NCBI GenBank assembly: GCA_033085395.1
Contig: MU853196.1
Span: forward strand, 1 to 64,000
Length of the DNA: 64,000 bases
From: Xanthoparmelia taractica
Taxonomy: Eukaryota > Ascomycota > Lecanoromycetes > Lecanorales > Parmeliaceae
Reading direction: 5' to 3'
The translations under genes were made by a program, and so were the position numbers. This document shows positions 36,190 to 47,131 of this stretch, piece after piece. Within the stretch, counting starts at the first letter, position 1, and each line of letters begins with the position of its first letter. Below the pieces are notes generated by a model, which saw nothing but the letters and a program-made list of their open reading frames with translations, was not told the origin of the DNA and searched no databases.

Positions 36190-37400
36190 CGCCTCAATTG
36201 AAATCGTTCGTAAAATAATCCCCACTACCCATGGTAATCGTTACTCCAACCGCACCCATCACTACTGGTGCGAGTGATATGTGAGTGCCGCTTTTGGATT
36301 TGTTCCACAAGGCGTCGACGTCTAGCCAGCAATGACAAAATTGGTGGGCAAGTTTGCTGTGAAGAACTGCCCGCCAAAAGTCAAAAGATCTTGTCCAGCT
36401 GTTGCAGGTGTGGGCGGACTTGTCAATGAGCCGATCACGACGTATGCTGAGGTTGGGGAAGGAGATCAAGATATGCATTTCTCGGAGACAGTAATAGCGC
36501 CACCGGGCGTCGATGTTTAGCGGACAATGATGAAGCTCTCAAAAGTCGCTGTGTATGTTAAGCCAGCAAATGTACCGACATCACAAAGGTTGCCTTTCGT
36601 TGGGACGGTAGACGTGTCTACTACTACACAGGCAGCCGTAGGAGCTAGCACTCCAGGTCCCGGTCAGGCGTGACAGTCTGGCCGCCAATGACAAAGGCAC
36701 CGTTACTCCAATCTACAGTGTAACTTTAGCCTACGAACTTCAGGATACCGGGCGAATTGATTTTTGCGGGTAAATTGATCAATGAGACTGCACGAGCCTA
36801 CGTGGGCATACGATCAACCAGAAGGCAGTGAGATGGGAGTACCAACGGTGACGACGACGCCAGGGTTTAGAATCCGAGGGCCAATGAGAATTGATAGACT
36901 GCATCTGCAGTTATAGACGTGTCTCCAAATGACAGCACTGCTATTGCCGAGTTTGGTGCAGAGTTCGGGTGTACGTGCTGGAGTCGAAAAAGACAGCGTC
37001 TACAGACGGTGCAAGAGATACCGCGAAGTTGGAGATTGTGATGGGCGGACGACCGGGTACGAGTGGTGCGAATTGAGCCACGGAAAAAGAGACAGAGTTC
37101 GCAGAAAAGACCTCGCCCGACCCTGATATGACCGAAGGTTTTGGATAGGTTTTGTCCAGCACTGAAGGAAGGCTCTAGAATGGCTACTGGTACCGCGTCA
37201 GACACGGCCGGCTGTGACTGATCATTGGAGCCTGCACAACAGGGCAGCTTTGCTATTACGCTGGCAGCATTGTCCGTAAGAATGGACGTGTATGGTATTT
37301 GGGCGCCAGCAACGGCTGAGGCAGTGGTGAGAGTGGTGGAAGCTAGAATTGAGCCGAAACCTCTAGGAGGGCGGATTCGCAATAGAGGTGGATTAGACAC
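36190..37400 (-). pseudogene. Decayed gene for a repeat protein of the cell-surface type
   Basis: No long frame exists, but the minus strand shows at least five degenerate copies of one motif in different frames: AFVIGGQTVTP (about 36670-36705), FVIAG-stop-TSTP (about 36310-36345), IIVR-stop-TSTPGGAITVSE (about 36490-36530), LIGPRILNPGVVVTVGTPI (about 36845-36895) and PPITISNFAVSLAPSVDAVF (about 36985-37045). These resemble the fungal repeat GGQT(V/L)TPGG.ITVSGTPISL seen in surface or mucin-like proteins. Two of the stops are TAG or TAA at an expected Gln, as RIP would produce. The gene is dead; its exact ends cannot be set. Confidence 0.65.
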
Positions 37401-38925
37401 TTCGCCTTAGAGATCATCCAGCGCTGTCATTCTGCAAGATGTAAGCTGTAAATGGGTGTATCGCTGATGCTGGCTTTCAGTGTCGTCCCATTGTTGTAGG
37501 TGGCGACTATCTCGCTTTCAGTTTGGCCTGTCTTTAGGAAGACAGACAGAGAAAGCTTTCACGTCAACAACATGGCTCATACAGTGCTTCGAAATTCATT
37601 TTCGCTCCGAGTTCAAAAAGGAACAAAGCAAAGGAGCCATATCAAGCTTCTCCACGGAAGGCCGGCCGTAGTAATGACATTAAAGCTATGCTCTTGGCTA
37701 GTCACACCGAGTCTGTGATATGAAGTTAAAAAGACAGTAATTTTATACCTTAAGCTATGGCACAGAAGCTACATTGCAATATCAGGAGCACATAGAGCGC
37801 TTTTAACTCGATGAACGATCCGAGGTAAAAGGCAAGTGGTAGACGTCATATTTGGCCAAGAAACATACCGTATGTGCAAAGAATCGAAACTCAGACAGAG
37901 CATACAGACAGAGCATACAGTAGCGACGGCCAATGCAAGAAGTTGGGATTAGTGCCATGCTTAATGTTAGAGGATATCTCCGAGCCGCCCGAGATACCTG
38001 ACGCCCAGGCGTTGAAGCCACAAGACTTTTGCTTCAGCACGAGGCTGTACAAAGCTTGGGATGATCTTCAACGTCGGTCCCAGCGCATATGTTACTGGGG
38101 ATCTAGATAGTCCTAGTTGCTCATCACGCGAGATGTGCTTTGATTATTAGCTTCCAGGAATAAATCCAATGCAGAGTACAGAGAACTGTCCTGAATGCAG
38201 GGTATATGCGATAATCCTGCTTCATGCGGGAACATACTGCAAGTACAATCACCATGCGACCTGGAATCCGTATGTTTGCTTTGGTTAAGGCTCTTGCATA
38301 TAATATATCACATCTTCTTCTATACCATTCCCAGCGACCGTACCGAGGTTCGCAGAGGAGTAATTCCAGTAGCTTAATTTGTCGACTGAACCTGCGAGCC
38401 GTCGTGGCATAGCCGAGCTTTTTAACAGCCCTCGCCGCCTCCCTGATCTAGTACCGCAGCTACACGGACCGATCACCAGCAAACACTGATAGCAGTCGAA
38501 TTGGTGCAATTGTTGCGCCCCAACACGGGGCCGCCCCACAGGTTGTCAACACATAAGTACAAGACACGGCACGAGCGCGCAAGGACGAGATCATACAAGA
38601 AAGCTAGGGAAGGCAAGGAAAAGATGGCTATGAGCACCAGGGCTGGCCGAGACTCCAACTACATGCCTATTCGCCTATTCAAAAAATCGGCGGTTAAGAG
38701 AAGCGGTCTGCACGTGATCGCGGCGGTACTATCTTCCGAGTCCTTATCGGCAACCGAAAGAAGAAAGAGTAAGCTACGGTCCTACGGATACGTTGTGCAT
38801 AGATCCACGCTCCTTTCCTCTGCCAAAAGCTTTCCATCTCACCTACCTTTTTTTAAGTCCTCCGCTTGCATAGTCTTGAAACATATACGAGATCTACAGA
38901 GCCTATCTGGCCGAATCGCGCCATC
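37401..38925. other. About 1.5 kb without a recognisable gene
   Basis: No conserved frame. May include further decayed pieces of the repeat-protein gene and, at its right end, the promoter of the carrier gene. Confidence 0.45.
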
Positions 38926-40043
38926 ATGTCGCAAGACAAACCATTACCATTCATCTACCAGTTCGCTGCCGGTGCAGTAGCTGGTGTATCGGAGGTATGT
39001 CTCTTAGATCGCAACGGCGATTAAGCTGATGAGAGCGAAATGCCAGATTCTAGTGATGTACGACACTAGATCAACTACGTCTACCGGGTGCAGCGAGTTG
39101 ACAAGGCTCTAGGTACCCGCTGGATGTTGTCAAGACCCGAGTGTCAGTACCTTTGAGCTTCTCATTGAATCATGAGCTGTGCTAATCGGCGACCACAGGC
39201 AGTTACAACAAGGGAAAGGTGTTGGAGGGGAAGGCTATAATGGAATGATCGATTGCTTTCAAAAGATTGTCAAGAACGAGGGCTTTTCGCGACTGTATCG
39301 AGGTATCACAGCGCCCATACTGATGGAAGCTCCGAAGAGGTATTAGCCTCCTTCCCTCAAAGTCCTCTGCAATAGTTAAGTGTACATGCAGAGCCACCAA
39401 ATTCGCAGCCAACGATGCCTGGGGCAAATTCTATCGCGACATATTTGGCGTGTCCAAAATGAACCAGCAACTCTCCATCCTCACAGGTGCCTCAGCTGGT
39501 GCTACAGAATCCTTCGTGGTCGTCCCCTTCGAACTTGTTAAGATAAGGCTGCAGGATCGGGCCTCGGCAGGGAAATACACAGGCATGATTGACTGCGTGG
39601 CCAAGATAGTAAAGGAAGAAGGACCCTTAGCTATGTACAATGGCCTCGAGAGCACACTCTGGCGACACATTTTGTGGAATTCCGGATACTTCGGCGTCAT
39701 CTTTCAAATCAAGGAATTGTTGCCGAAGGCCGACGGCAAAGGACAGCAGATACGGAACGATCTGATTGCTGGTAGCGCTGGAGGAACATTTGGTACCGTC
39801 TTGAACACCCCAATGGATGTTGTTAAATCCAGGATACAGAACTCACCGAAGATCCAAGGCTCCGTGCCAAAGTACAATTGGGCCTGGCCTGCACTTGGCA
39901 CCGTCATGAAAGAGGAGGGTTTTGCAGCACTGTATAAAGGTTTCCTGCCAAAAGTCCTTCGACTGGGTCCGGGTGGAGGTATTTTGTTGGTAGTCTTCAC
40001 AGGGGTGATGGATTTCTTCAAGAAGATGAGAGGCGATGCATGA
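38926..40043 (+). CDS. ODC1: Mitochondrial 2-oxodicarboxylate carrier
   Basis: Five exons: 38926-38994, 39047-39057, 39113-39142, 39199-39339 and 39392-40043; 300 residues. Introns are 52, 55, 56 and 52 nt. The second exon is only 11 nt, yet it is needed to read GVSEILVMYPLDVVKTRVQL. The three carrier signatures are PLDVVKTR, PFELVKIR and PMDVVKSR, one per repeat, as in all SLC25 proteins. Sequences such as LMEAPKRATKFAAND and TGASAGATESFVVVPFELVK place it with the oxodicarboxylate subgroup. It should exchange 2-oxoadipate and 2-oxoglutarate across the inner membrane in lysine metabolism. It converges with the ankyrin gene, with only about 95 bp between stops. Confidence 0.93.
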
Positions 40044-40138
40044 TACCCTCGGGGTTGTCTTGAAACCTTCTGCATATCGGTGGCCTCTTTCATATCTAGA
40101 GTAGGATAGATATCCTTAGACATGTAATTCCAGTGCTT

Positions 40139-40795
40139 TTACTCAAGCCTCGGTCTGACCTGTCTTTCGTCCTCCCTACCAGCTCCTCTGATAGCATCCG
40201 TGATCAAGTCTCTCAACTGCTTTTGCCCTTCCTCTCCTCGGAAATCATCCCTAGCTGCAAGCTCTTCGATCCTCCGCCGAAATTCTGGGTCTGCTTCTGT
40301 GCCTTCTCCTGCACCTTGCGAGTCTTCCATAGTTCCAAGATGTACTTTGACATTGGGCGGAAGAGGAGGTGGATAAGACTGGTTCTCAGTAGATCGAATG
40401 TCTCCAACTCCCGGAGCTCCTATGACTCTAGACTCCCTCAGAAAGTCCGCTATCGTAGGATAGTCGCCTTCAGCCCGTATCTTCTCCTCGGCAGTCATAC
40501 CTTCGTCATTCTTGACCGTTGGATCTGCTCCCAATTCCTCGAGGAGACACTGTGCAGGCTCTACGCTCTCGACAACGAACAACGCCGTCTCGCCGTCTTC
40601 ATCTTTTATATTTGGATCTACATGAAACTCCTGTACTAGCGTCCGTAGCAGGTCCAAGTGGTTGTAGCTTGCCGCCGCGTGGACAAGAGAGTAGCCATGT
40701 TCGTCCTGTGTTGAAGCGAGGGATGGGTTGGAGCGTAGGATAGGGAGGAGCTGAGGGCTATTGTCGGCGGCGAGAATGAGAGGATTGGGCGCCAT
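40139..40795 (-). CDS. Ankyrin-repeat protein
   Basis: Single-exon 218-residue protein with an ATG start. Two to three ankyrin repeats fill the first 120 residues: GYSLVHAAASYNHLDLLRTL, then DPNIKDEDGETALFVVESVE, then GADPTVKNDEGMTAEEKIR. The C-terminal 90 residues are charged and Pro-rich, with a helix-forming Glu/Arg end. Length and layout resemble small cytosolic ankyrin proteins such as yeast Yar1, a ribosomal protein chaperone, but I see no decisive match, so no symbol is given. It is divergent from the tRNA ligase gene, about 240 bp away. Confidence 0.85.
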   Translation of the reverse strand: MAPNPLILAADNSPQLLPILRSNPSLASTQDEHGYSLVHAAASYNHLDLLRTLVQEFHVDPNIKDEDGETALFVVESVEPAQCLLEELGADPTVKNDEGMTAEEKIRAEGDYPTIADFLRESRVIGAPGVGDIRSTENQSYPPPLPPNVKVHLGTMEDSQGAGEGTEADPEFRRRIEELAARDDFRGEEGQKQLRDLITDAIRGAGREDERQVRPRLE

Positions 40796-41032
40796 ATGGA
40801 TCAGTTCAATCTAATTGCAAGCTTGTGAAAAGATTTCTCCGAACGTGTCGTGCCTGTCAAATATAAGGGCTCGGCAAAGCTGCGGGATGAGGATACTGTT
40901 GTAGTTACCTCACCTTAAATCCGAGCCGAGAAAAGTCAAGCTTTGTTGACTGTGCGGTGACTCAGGTAAATGCAAGCAGGCGCATTGGAGGAGTCAATCG
41001 AATGATGCATAAACATCAACCTTCGAAGTGAA

Positions 41033-43600
41033 ATGCTTTTAAGCCGTTCACTTCAGTGTCCCGGCATTCTCAGACCTCAGCTGACAATACAACACCCATT
41101 CTTGCTAAATAGCATAGCCATACGCTGTACATTCAAGCTACACACAAGAAGCATGGCCACTCAAACTAAGGTTCCTTATGCTGCCCAGGACCCTCAAGAG
41201 GTTGCAACTCTGGTAAAAGGGCTTGAAGCAAGCACGAAGAAGCATGGAGGAGGAAAGGCGACGGCCAGGAAACATACATTCAAGGTTGCTGGTACTGATG
41301 GAGTCACCGTGGACTCATGGCAATTTAGAGACTGGGACTATAAGCGTCGTGATCTTCCCACCTATGCTCGGGGTCTATTCACCTACCGTCGGAAAGATGG
41401 TACCTTCGAGATTGCCACCAGAGGATATGACAAGTTCTTCAACGTTGGCGAAGTACACGAGACAGCCTGGGAGAATGTTGAATCAATGACCCAAGGACCT
41501 TACGAACTAAGCGTCAAGGAGAATGGATGTATCATCTTTATATCGGGCCTAGAGGGTGACAAGTTATTGGTTTGCAGCAAGCACTCAACAGGTGTTAGAG
41601 CCGATGTCGAGGTGAGCCATGCTGTTGCCGGGGAGCAATGGGTAGACAAGCACTTGAGCGCTATCGGAAGGACAAGGGCAGATCTGGCAAGAGACCTGAG
41701 AGAACGCAACGCCACTGCAATTGCGGAACTCTGCGACGACGCTTTTGAAGAGCACGTCCTTGCGTATGAACCGAAAGATGCGGGTCTTTACTTACATGGC
41801 ATCAATTTGAACCTCCCAGGTTTTGCAACATATTCTGGCGAGCAAGTACACCAATTCGCTGATGAATGGGGATTTAAGAAAGCACAGTACCTTATCCTAG
41901 ACGACATCGGCCCAATGCAGAAGTTCCTCTCGGAATGTGCTGAGACCGGTTCTTATGCTGGCCGAGACACAGAAGGCTTTGTGATACGATGCCGAAGGAA
42001 AGTCTCCGGCACAGGGGCTAATTACCAAGATTGGTTCTTTAAGTACAAATTCGAGGAACCATATTTGATGTACCGGCAATGGCGTGAAGCCACGAAGGCT
42101 ATAATAAGTGGAAAATCTCCTAGGTTCAAGAAGCACAAAGAAATCACCGAGCAGTATTTGCAATACGCCCGCCGCCAGCTTGCAAAAGATCCATCCATTG
42201 TCAAGGCCTACAAACAGAATCACGGAATAATCGCGATGCGAAACGGCTTCCTTGCGGAAGTAGGTCGTAAGGGTTCAGATATAACTCGACAAGAGGAAGA
42301 AGAAGCCAGTGGAGAGAGCTCGTCGGATGCTGTTACCAGAGATCTGATACTTCTCCCTGTTGCCAGCATCGGCTGTGGGAAGACAACTGTTGCAATTGCT
42401 CTTACAAAGCTTTTTGGCTGGGGCCATGTCCAGAATGACAACATCATGGGAAAAAACAGACCAAAACAGTTCTGCAATCTCATCACTAACACATTAGCCG
42501 CTCATCCTGCTATGATTGCTGACAGGAACAATCATCAAAAAAGAGAAAGAAAGCAGGTTATGGATGACGTACTCGAAATTGTTCCCGGAGCTCGGTTTGT
42601 TGCCTTGCATTACGTCCATGACCCGAAGCCTAAGATGCTGCCAAACATCCGTCAAGTTGCCCAGAGCCGGATATTCGCTCGTGGAGACAACCACCAGACT
42701 ATTCGAGCTGGTAGCAAGTCTCGATCAGAAATCATTGCTATCATGGAAGGCTTCCTCGACCGGTTCGAGCCTGTCAATATCTATGCAGCTCCTGACGATG
42801 GCTTCGACGAAGTCATCAACTTGGACGTTACGGCCTCGTCTCGAGAAAACCTCGAGATGGTTGTCTCTGCGCTACATAAGAAATATCCCAAACTTGTCCC
42901 GAAAATGCCCAACAATGAGGAGCTCGATAAAGCAATAGAGGCCGCTCTTAGCGATTACAAACCTGATGTCAAGCATGACCTTAGCTTCAAGAGTAACAAG
43001 AGAGACCGGGCCGGCCATGCCAATGGAACCGGAGTCCAAGCGTCTCAGCCAAAGGTTCCTAAATTGGAGTACTTTTGTATCAAACTACCTACGAATGATG
43101 TGCTGTCCACCCTCGACAAATTATTCAACCGAGAATCTCCTGAGACTGCGAGGATATACCGCCAGTTTCAGCAATCTCGCCGTATCCAGCCCGCCTTCCA
43201 CGTCACCCTTATGCATCGCGCTTCTCTCGAATCCCATTCAGTGCTTTGGTCTCACCTGACCGATCTACGCGCCAAAGCATTATCCGATGCATCCCAAAAC
43301 CTTTCCACTCAAACTTCTGATCCGTTGCTCGGCGAATGTCGTGTACGCCTCGAACGTGTCGTCTGGGATGACAGGGTTATGTGCATTGTTGTCAGGCTCC
43401 TGGACGAGGGTTGGGAGACGGCAAATCCGATAGCACATATCACTATTGGGACAGCGCACCCGGACATCAAGCCAAAAGAGAGTAATGACCTGCTACAGCG
43501 ATGGATGGAGAGTGGAAGCCAGACAGGTATTGCGGACTTCGAGATTGCAGGCCATGTGGAGGTGCCTGGGGAAGTGAGGGCAGTGATGCAGGGAAGGTGA
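41033..43600 (+). CDS. TRL1: Fungal tRNA ligase Trl1 (ligase-kinase-phosphodiesterase)
   Basis: Intronless 855-residue protein with the three Trl1 domains. The N-terminal adenylyltransferase has the lysine nucleotidylation motif KENG (near residue 162), with EGFVIRC and WFFKYKF following. The central polynucleotide kinase has the P-loop GCGKTT (near residue 447). The C-terminal cyclic phosphodiesterase has two HxT motifs, HVTLMHR (near 722) and HITIGTA (near 801). It seals tRNA exons after intron removal and, in known fungi, HAC1-type mRNA in the unfolded protein response. Two in-frame starts exist: Met1, and Met41 (position 41153, SMATQTKVPY). Residues 1-40 have several Arg and Lys and no acidic residue, like a mitochondrial leader. 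Confidence 0.95.
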   Translation: MLLSRSLQCPGILRPQLTIQHPFLLNSIAIRCTFKLHTRSMATQTKVPYAAQDPQEVATLVKGLEASTKKHGGGKATARKHTFKVAGTDGVTVDSWQFRDWDYKRRDLPTYARGLFTYRRKDGTFEIATRGYDKFFNVGEVHETAWENVESMTQGPYELSVKENGCIIFISGLEGDKLLVCSKHSTGVRADVEVSHAVAGEQWVDKHLSAIGRTRADLARDLRERNATAIAELCDDAFEEHVLAYEPKDAGLYLHGINLNLPGFATYSGEQVHQFADEWGFKKAQYLILDDIGPMQKFLSECAETGSYAGRDTEGFVIRCRRKVSGTGANYQDWFFKYKFEEPYLMYRQWREATKAIISGKSPRFKKHKEITEQYLQYARRQLAKDPSIVKAYKQNHGIIAMRNGFLAEVGRKGSDITRQEEEEASGESSSDAVTRDLILLPVASIGCGKTTVAIALTKLFGWGHVQNDNIMGKNRPKQFCNLITNTLAAHPAMIADRNNHQKRERKQVMDDVLEIVPGARFVALHYVHDPKPKMLPNIRQVAQSRIFARGDNHQTIRAGSKSRSEIIAIMEGFLDRFEPVNIYAAPDDGFDEVINLDVTASSRENLEMVVSALHKKYPKLVPKMPNNEELDKAIEAALSDYKPDVKHDLSFKSNKRDRAGHANGTGVQASQPKVPKLEYFCIKLPTNDVLSTLDKLFNRESPETARIYRQFQQSRRIQPAFHVTLMHRASLESHSVLWSHLTDLRAKALSDASQNLSTQTSDPLLGECRVRLERVVWDDRVMCIVVRLLDEGWETANPIAHITIGTAHPDIKPKESNDLLQRWMESGSQTGIADFEIAGHVEVPGEVRAVMQGR

Positions 43601-45656
43601 TGAGAAGAGCAGGACGACTTGTGGCATCTGCGTGTGCTCTTGTATGATGATCCCTAGCTCTGGCTGTAGCTTAGATACTCTGCGTCTTCACTTTAGCGAC
43701 TACGCTTAAATACCACTGTATACTAAATATTCAGCACGCCTTGTAACATAGGGTCGCAATTTGTTTCTAATACGAGATAAATCATTGCTCGGCCAAGCTA
43801 GGAGCTGAAGAAGTACCTCAGCAATTGGAGCGTGTAGATCCAAAGACTACTGATACAATGAAGACTGACGAGGGTTACCTCGCTGTGGGACGCTCATCCT
43901 GAGACTACTCTAAATATAAAAGGGCGCTTTTGCCCTGGATGATTTCGAGATTCAATATAACAAAACCAGTTTAAAACCATAATACTGCAACTTCTCCTCC
44001 TATTCAGCTCGATTGACAGCACACTCGATCCGTCCAAAATACAGGTTGTTTGTTATTTGATGGGGATAAATGCTTTGCAGCATGTTGCTGATAGTTGCAT
44101 TAATATATAAGACCTCGTGAAGTTCTAGGTAGTGGATACCGTATAGATCCATATTTACCTACGCGGAACTATGCAGGATGGAGCTTACTTCAGGGCTGTA
44201 TGGGTTGAACCGATAGAAGCGGGTCATGGGTGCCAACCCCAGTCTCACGGGATGATACCCCACGAGGTGGATTTTCGAACGGTTTGGTGAGGACTGCATT
44301 GATGTTTTCATGAGTGTGCACACTCAGTATACATCCGGGTATCAGGTCCCGCTTTCTATGTATAATATAACGGAAAAGAAACGCCAGGTCTGGAGTATGG
44401 TTTCACTTGCGCGGCGGCTGGAGGTGGCTACAGTCCGTCAGGCTGGACCGGCATTCATTGAGAGTTGTGATGAATAGGTTATTCGTGCTCAACAATCTTG
44501 TGTTCCGTATAATGTAACGTGATTTCATTCTCAATCGAGAAGTCTTTGCGCTGTCCAGTTACATATCGGCTGATTTCTACTCGCGTTGAAGCTGCTACAC
44601 CGAAATGTAGCTAACCAAGCTTACACTAGTGCCTATTGTTAGCGTCAATTTACCTTCAACCCTCTCTCTTAATCTTCTCGTCCAAACACTCAGAAACTTC
44701 CGCCTGGTGCAAGAAAGTAGGAGCTCAGTCTTATTCTTAAGGCGCTATAGTTCGTGACTACATAGCCTTCTTTCATGTCAACCTGCGTCCTCTCAAAGCC
44801 CCACTCGGTCTCTTGAGAGTCAAAGCTCGGCAGCCTACTCCGTAGGAGCCCGGTCAGTTCGCCATACGTAGCAACTTGGCGCCTTTGTGCTGACACCTAC
44901 AAAGGCTGCCTTCTTGCATACAGCCCATTATTTCTTACAGGATTAGCGCTCATAGCCTATCACGTTTCACGCCTGCTATTCCAGCATCGAATACTTGGCC
45001 CCAGATTGAGGGCGACTCTTTCTCTACGTTTCTTAGTCATGTCATTTCCAGCCAATGTGTTACTGCAGCCCCGCATACCGCGGACTTCTCTGCTACTTTT
45101 CAACCGCGTTATTCTTGAGAGGCGAACATTCTAAGACACAAATCCAGCTTCTGACTTCATACATTAATGGTGTAGTACACCCGCCAGTGTTCATGTGCTC
45201 GTATGTTTACAAGAAGCTGCTCTTGGCAGTCTCACTCATAATATGAAATCGGACCACCCATCTTGCCAGGACATGTGAAACCACGAGACCTCTTCTCCGA
45301 CGATATGACCACCTTGACCAAGCAGCTTTTATATACTCGTTGATGTGTGCGCCAAAAATTTTCCGAATATGGGCGCCGAAGATTCCGGAGCCAGATCCTG
45401 TATCAGGAAACCAAGGAATCCACGGGTATCACACGATGAGATTGATGAGGGATGTCCTATGTACAGTAATCGAACCAGGAACAAAGATCAAGAACGGAAC
45501 CAAGGCAGATTTGTATTAGAGGTCATGGAGTGAATTTTAACGAATGGTGCGGCCAATTCCATGGTCCCGGAAGGAAACGGCCTAAGGGACGAAGCGATAG
45601 AAAATACACAATCTGGCGCTATGATACATGCACTATAATCCGCATATGCAGCAAAT
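43601..45656. other. About 2 kb without a recognisable gene
   Basis: Nothing with conserved features on either strand. Composition is more AT-rich than the housekeeping block. It marks the border between the housekeeping block and the accessory region. Confidence 0.45.
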
Positions 45657-46093
45657 TCAGCCGGTGCGGTTATCGTTCAGCGAAACTGGTATGGAAGCTG
45701 ATGAGCTCACAGACGCCCTGGATACCTTTCCGGGTTGTAGGCCTTTGACATGTAGGATCGTATAATTATGGCGCAAACGACGCTGCCAAACTTTCGCGGG
45801 TCCCAGTCGGTCCAATCGTACAGTGGCTACGAATCCTGACCTATTCTTGGGATCCACATATATGTCAACCGTGTTACTCCACCAAGGAAGATGGACCGGG
45901 TAACTGTCGCAGTTGGCTACGAAATTAGCAGCTATCCTAGAGCCGGATTGCTGTACTCGCCTCCGCACTTTTCGGTCTCAAATCTGTCCAATGATGGATC
46001 ATATACAATGGCCTGCGGCTTGTGATCCCAGCTGGTTGTGCGGTGCTCTGCTGAGAGCTGTTGCTCTAGGCGATCCTCGTCGGCCGAACCCAT
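45657..46093 (-). CDS. Small partner protein, module A (unknown family)
   Basis: Model: ATG at 46093, exon 1 to 45952, exon 2 from 45916 to 45657; about 133 residues. It is clearly related to the small gene at 62991-63399: KPQAIVYDPSLD matches FPKALVFDPWKP, LPWWSNTVDIYVDP matches LPSWRNRVHIYENP, and RLDRLGPAKVWQRRL...LHVKG matches RIDRLGFVKNCKRRL...LYVKG. The intron sits at the equivalent place and phase, but here it would be only 35 nt and start with GC rather than GT, so the gene may be damaged or the boundary different. No known domain, signal peptide or membrane segment. It is head-to-head with patatin gene A. Function unknown. Confidence 0.55.
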
Positions 46094-47131
46094 TGGACCT
46101 TGCAAATGTTGAAACCAAGCCCTGAAATGCGAGGGTACAGCTTTCAAAGTCCCCTGACGTTAGCACTCTTTGGGGAGAATCAATGGAGACACTGATTGTA
46201 TGAAAGTGGGCGATTATATAAGTCAGCAGTACAAAGGGCAGAAAGTGGACGAGTCGGACGAGTCAGGGGGTCTGCCTGATATCAGGAGGTTTGATGAGAG
46301 TGGCGCGGACTATACGACACAAGGTACACATGACCAGGAGACATCCTCTACTAGGCTGCTGAAGGCATAAGATGGAGGATTGCAACCTCCACCTTGTCTA
46401 TCACAGACTTACAGGGCTAGACCGGGCAATAGGACTACTTCTGGGGGGGCCATAAAGTAGGGTTAGGGTGTGCAACGACTCCTGTTTCCCGCGCGGGGCT
46501 ATCCTTTGCTACAATTTGAGGGCTAGAAATCTGGGGCGGGAGCCGACAGTCGCATGTTTAGCTTATCATCTGCCATTTCGCTTAACGTTTGCTATTAGTT
46601 GTTGGTACCACCACACCATATTACCACACCATCTTTCCCGTTTTTCGCTAAAGCATACTTCTTATAGACAGGTTGCAACCCTTTTACGAAGGCTGACTGA
46701 GATGCTCAAGTGGCTCATACCTCACCATACGTACACGCAGACATGCGCAACCCTTCCAGGGCGCTAATGCTGACGAATCAGTCTTCTTGCCATGCTCGCT
46801 CAAAAGTGTGCCAAAGCTTAGTAGCAGCCACTGTCGGATCTCAGGACTTATATGGCAGTATATCTAAAGATATGGCACATCTCTTTTACGCCCTTGCTGT
46901 GCTATGCGAGAGTTGACCTTGTATTCTGGCAAGGTTCCCAGCCTGGGGGGGTTTTCCGCTGAGCCGCACGCACTCGGCGAATCCCCAAGAATTCACGGGA
47001 AGTCCATATCTCGATGGCCTAATGCCTAGAAATAATTAGGGTGTCTACAATATGGGGCTCAACTCCCGATACAAAACAGCCCTGTCGATTTGTCCAACCA
47101 TTTTTGATTGATCATGTCGCGGTAGTACTGG
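46094..47131. promoter_or_regulatory. Shared divergent promoter region, module A
   Basis: 1038 bp between the start codons of the small gene (minus) and patatin gene A (plus). Module B has almost the same spacing (1000 bp). No convincing gene inside; specific sites were not recognised. Confidence 0.5.

Noticed and set aside
45465..45480. A tRNA B-box-like sequence (reverse complement GGTTCGATTA)
   Set aside because: No A box at a suitable distance and no cloverleaf pairing could be found; similar check failed for the site near 62470.
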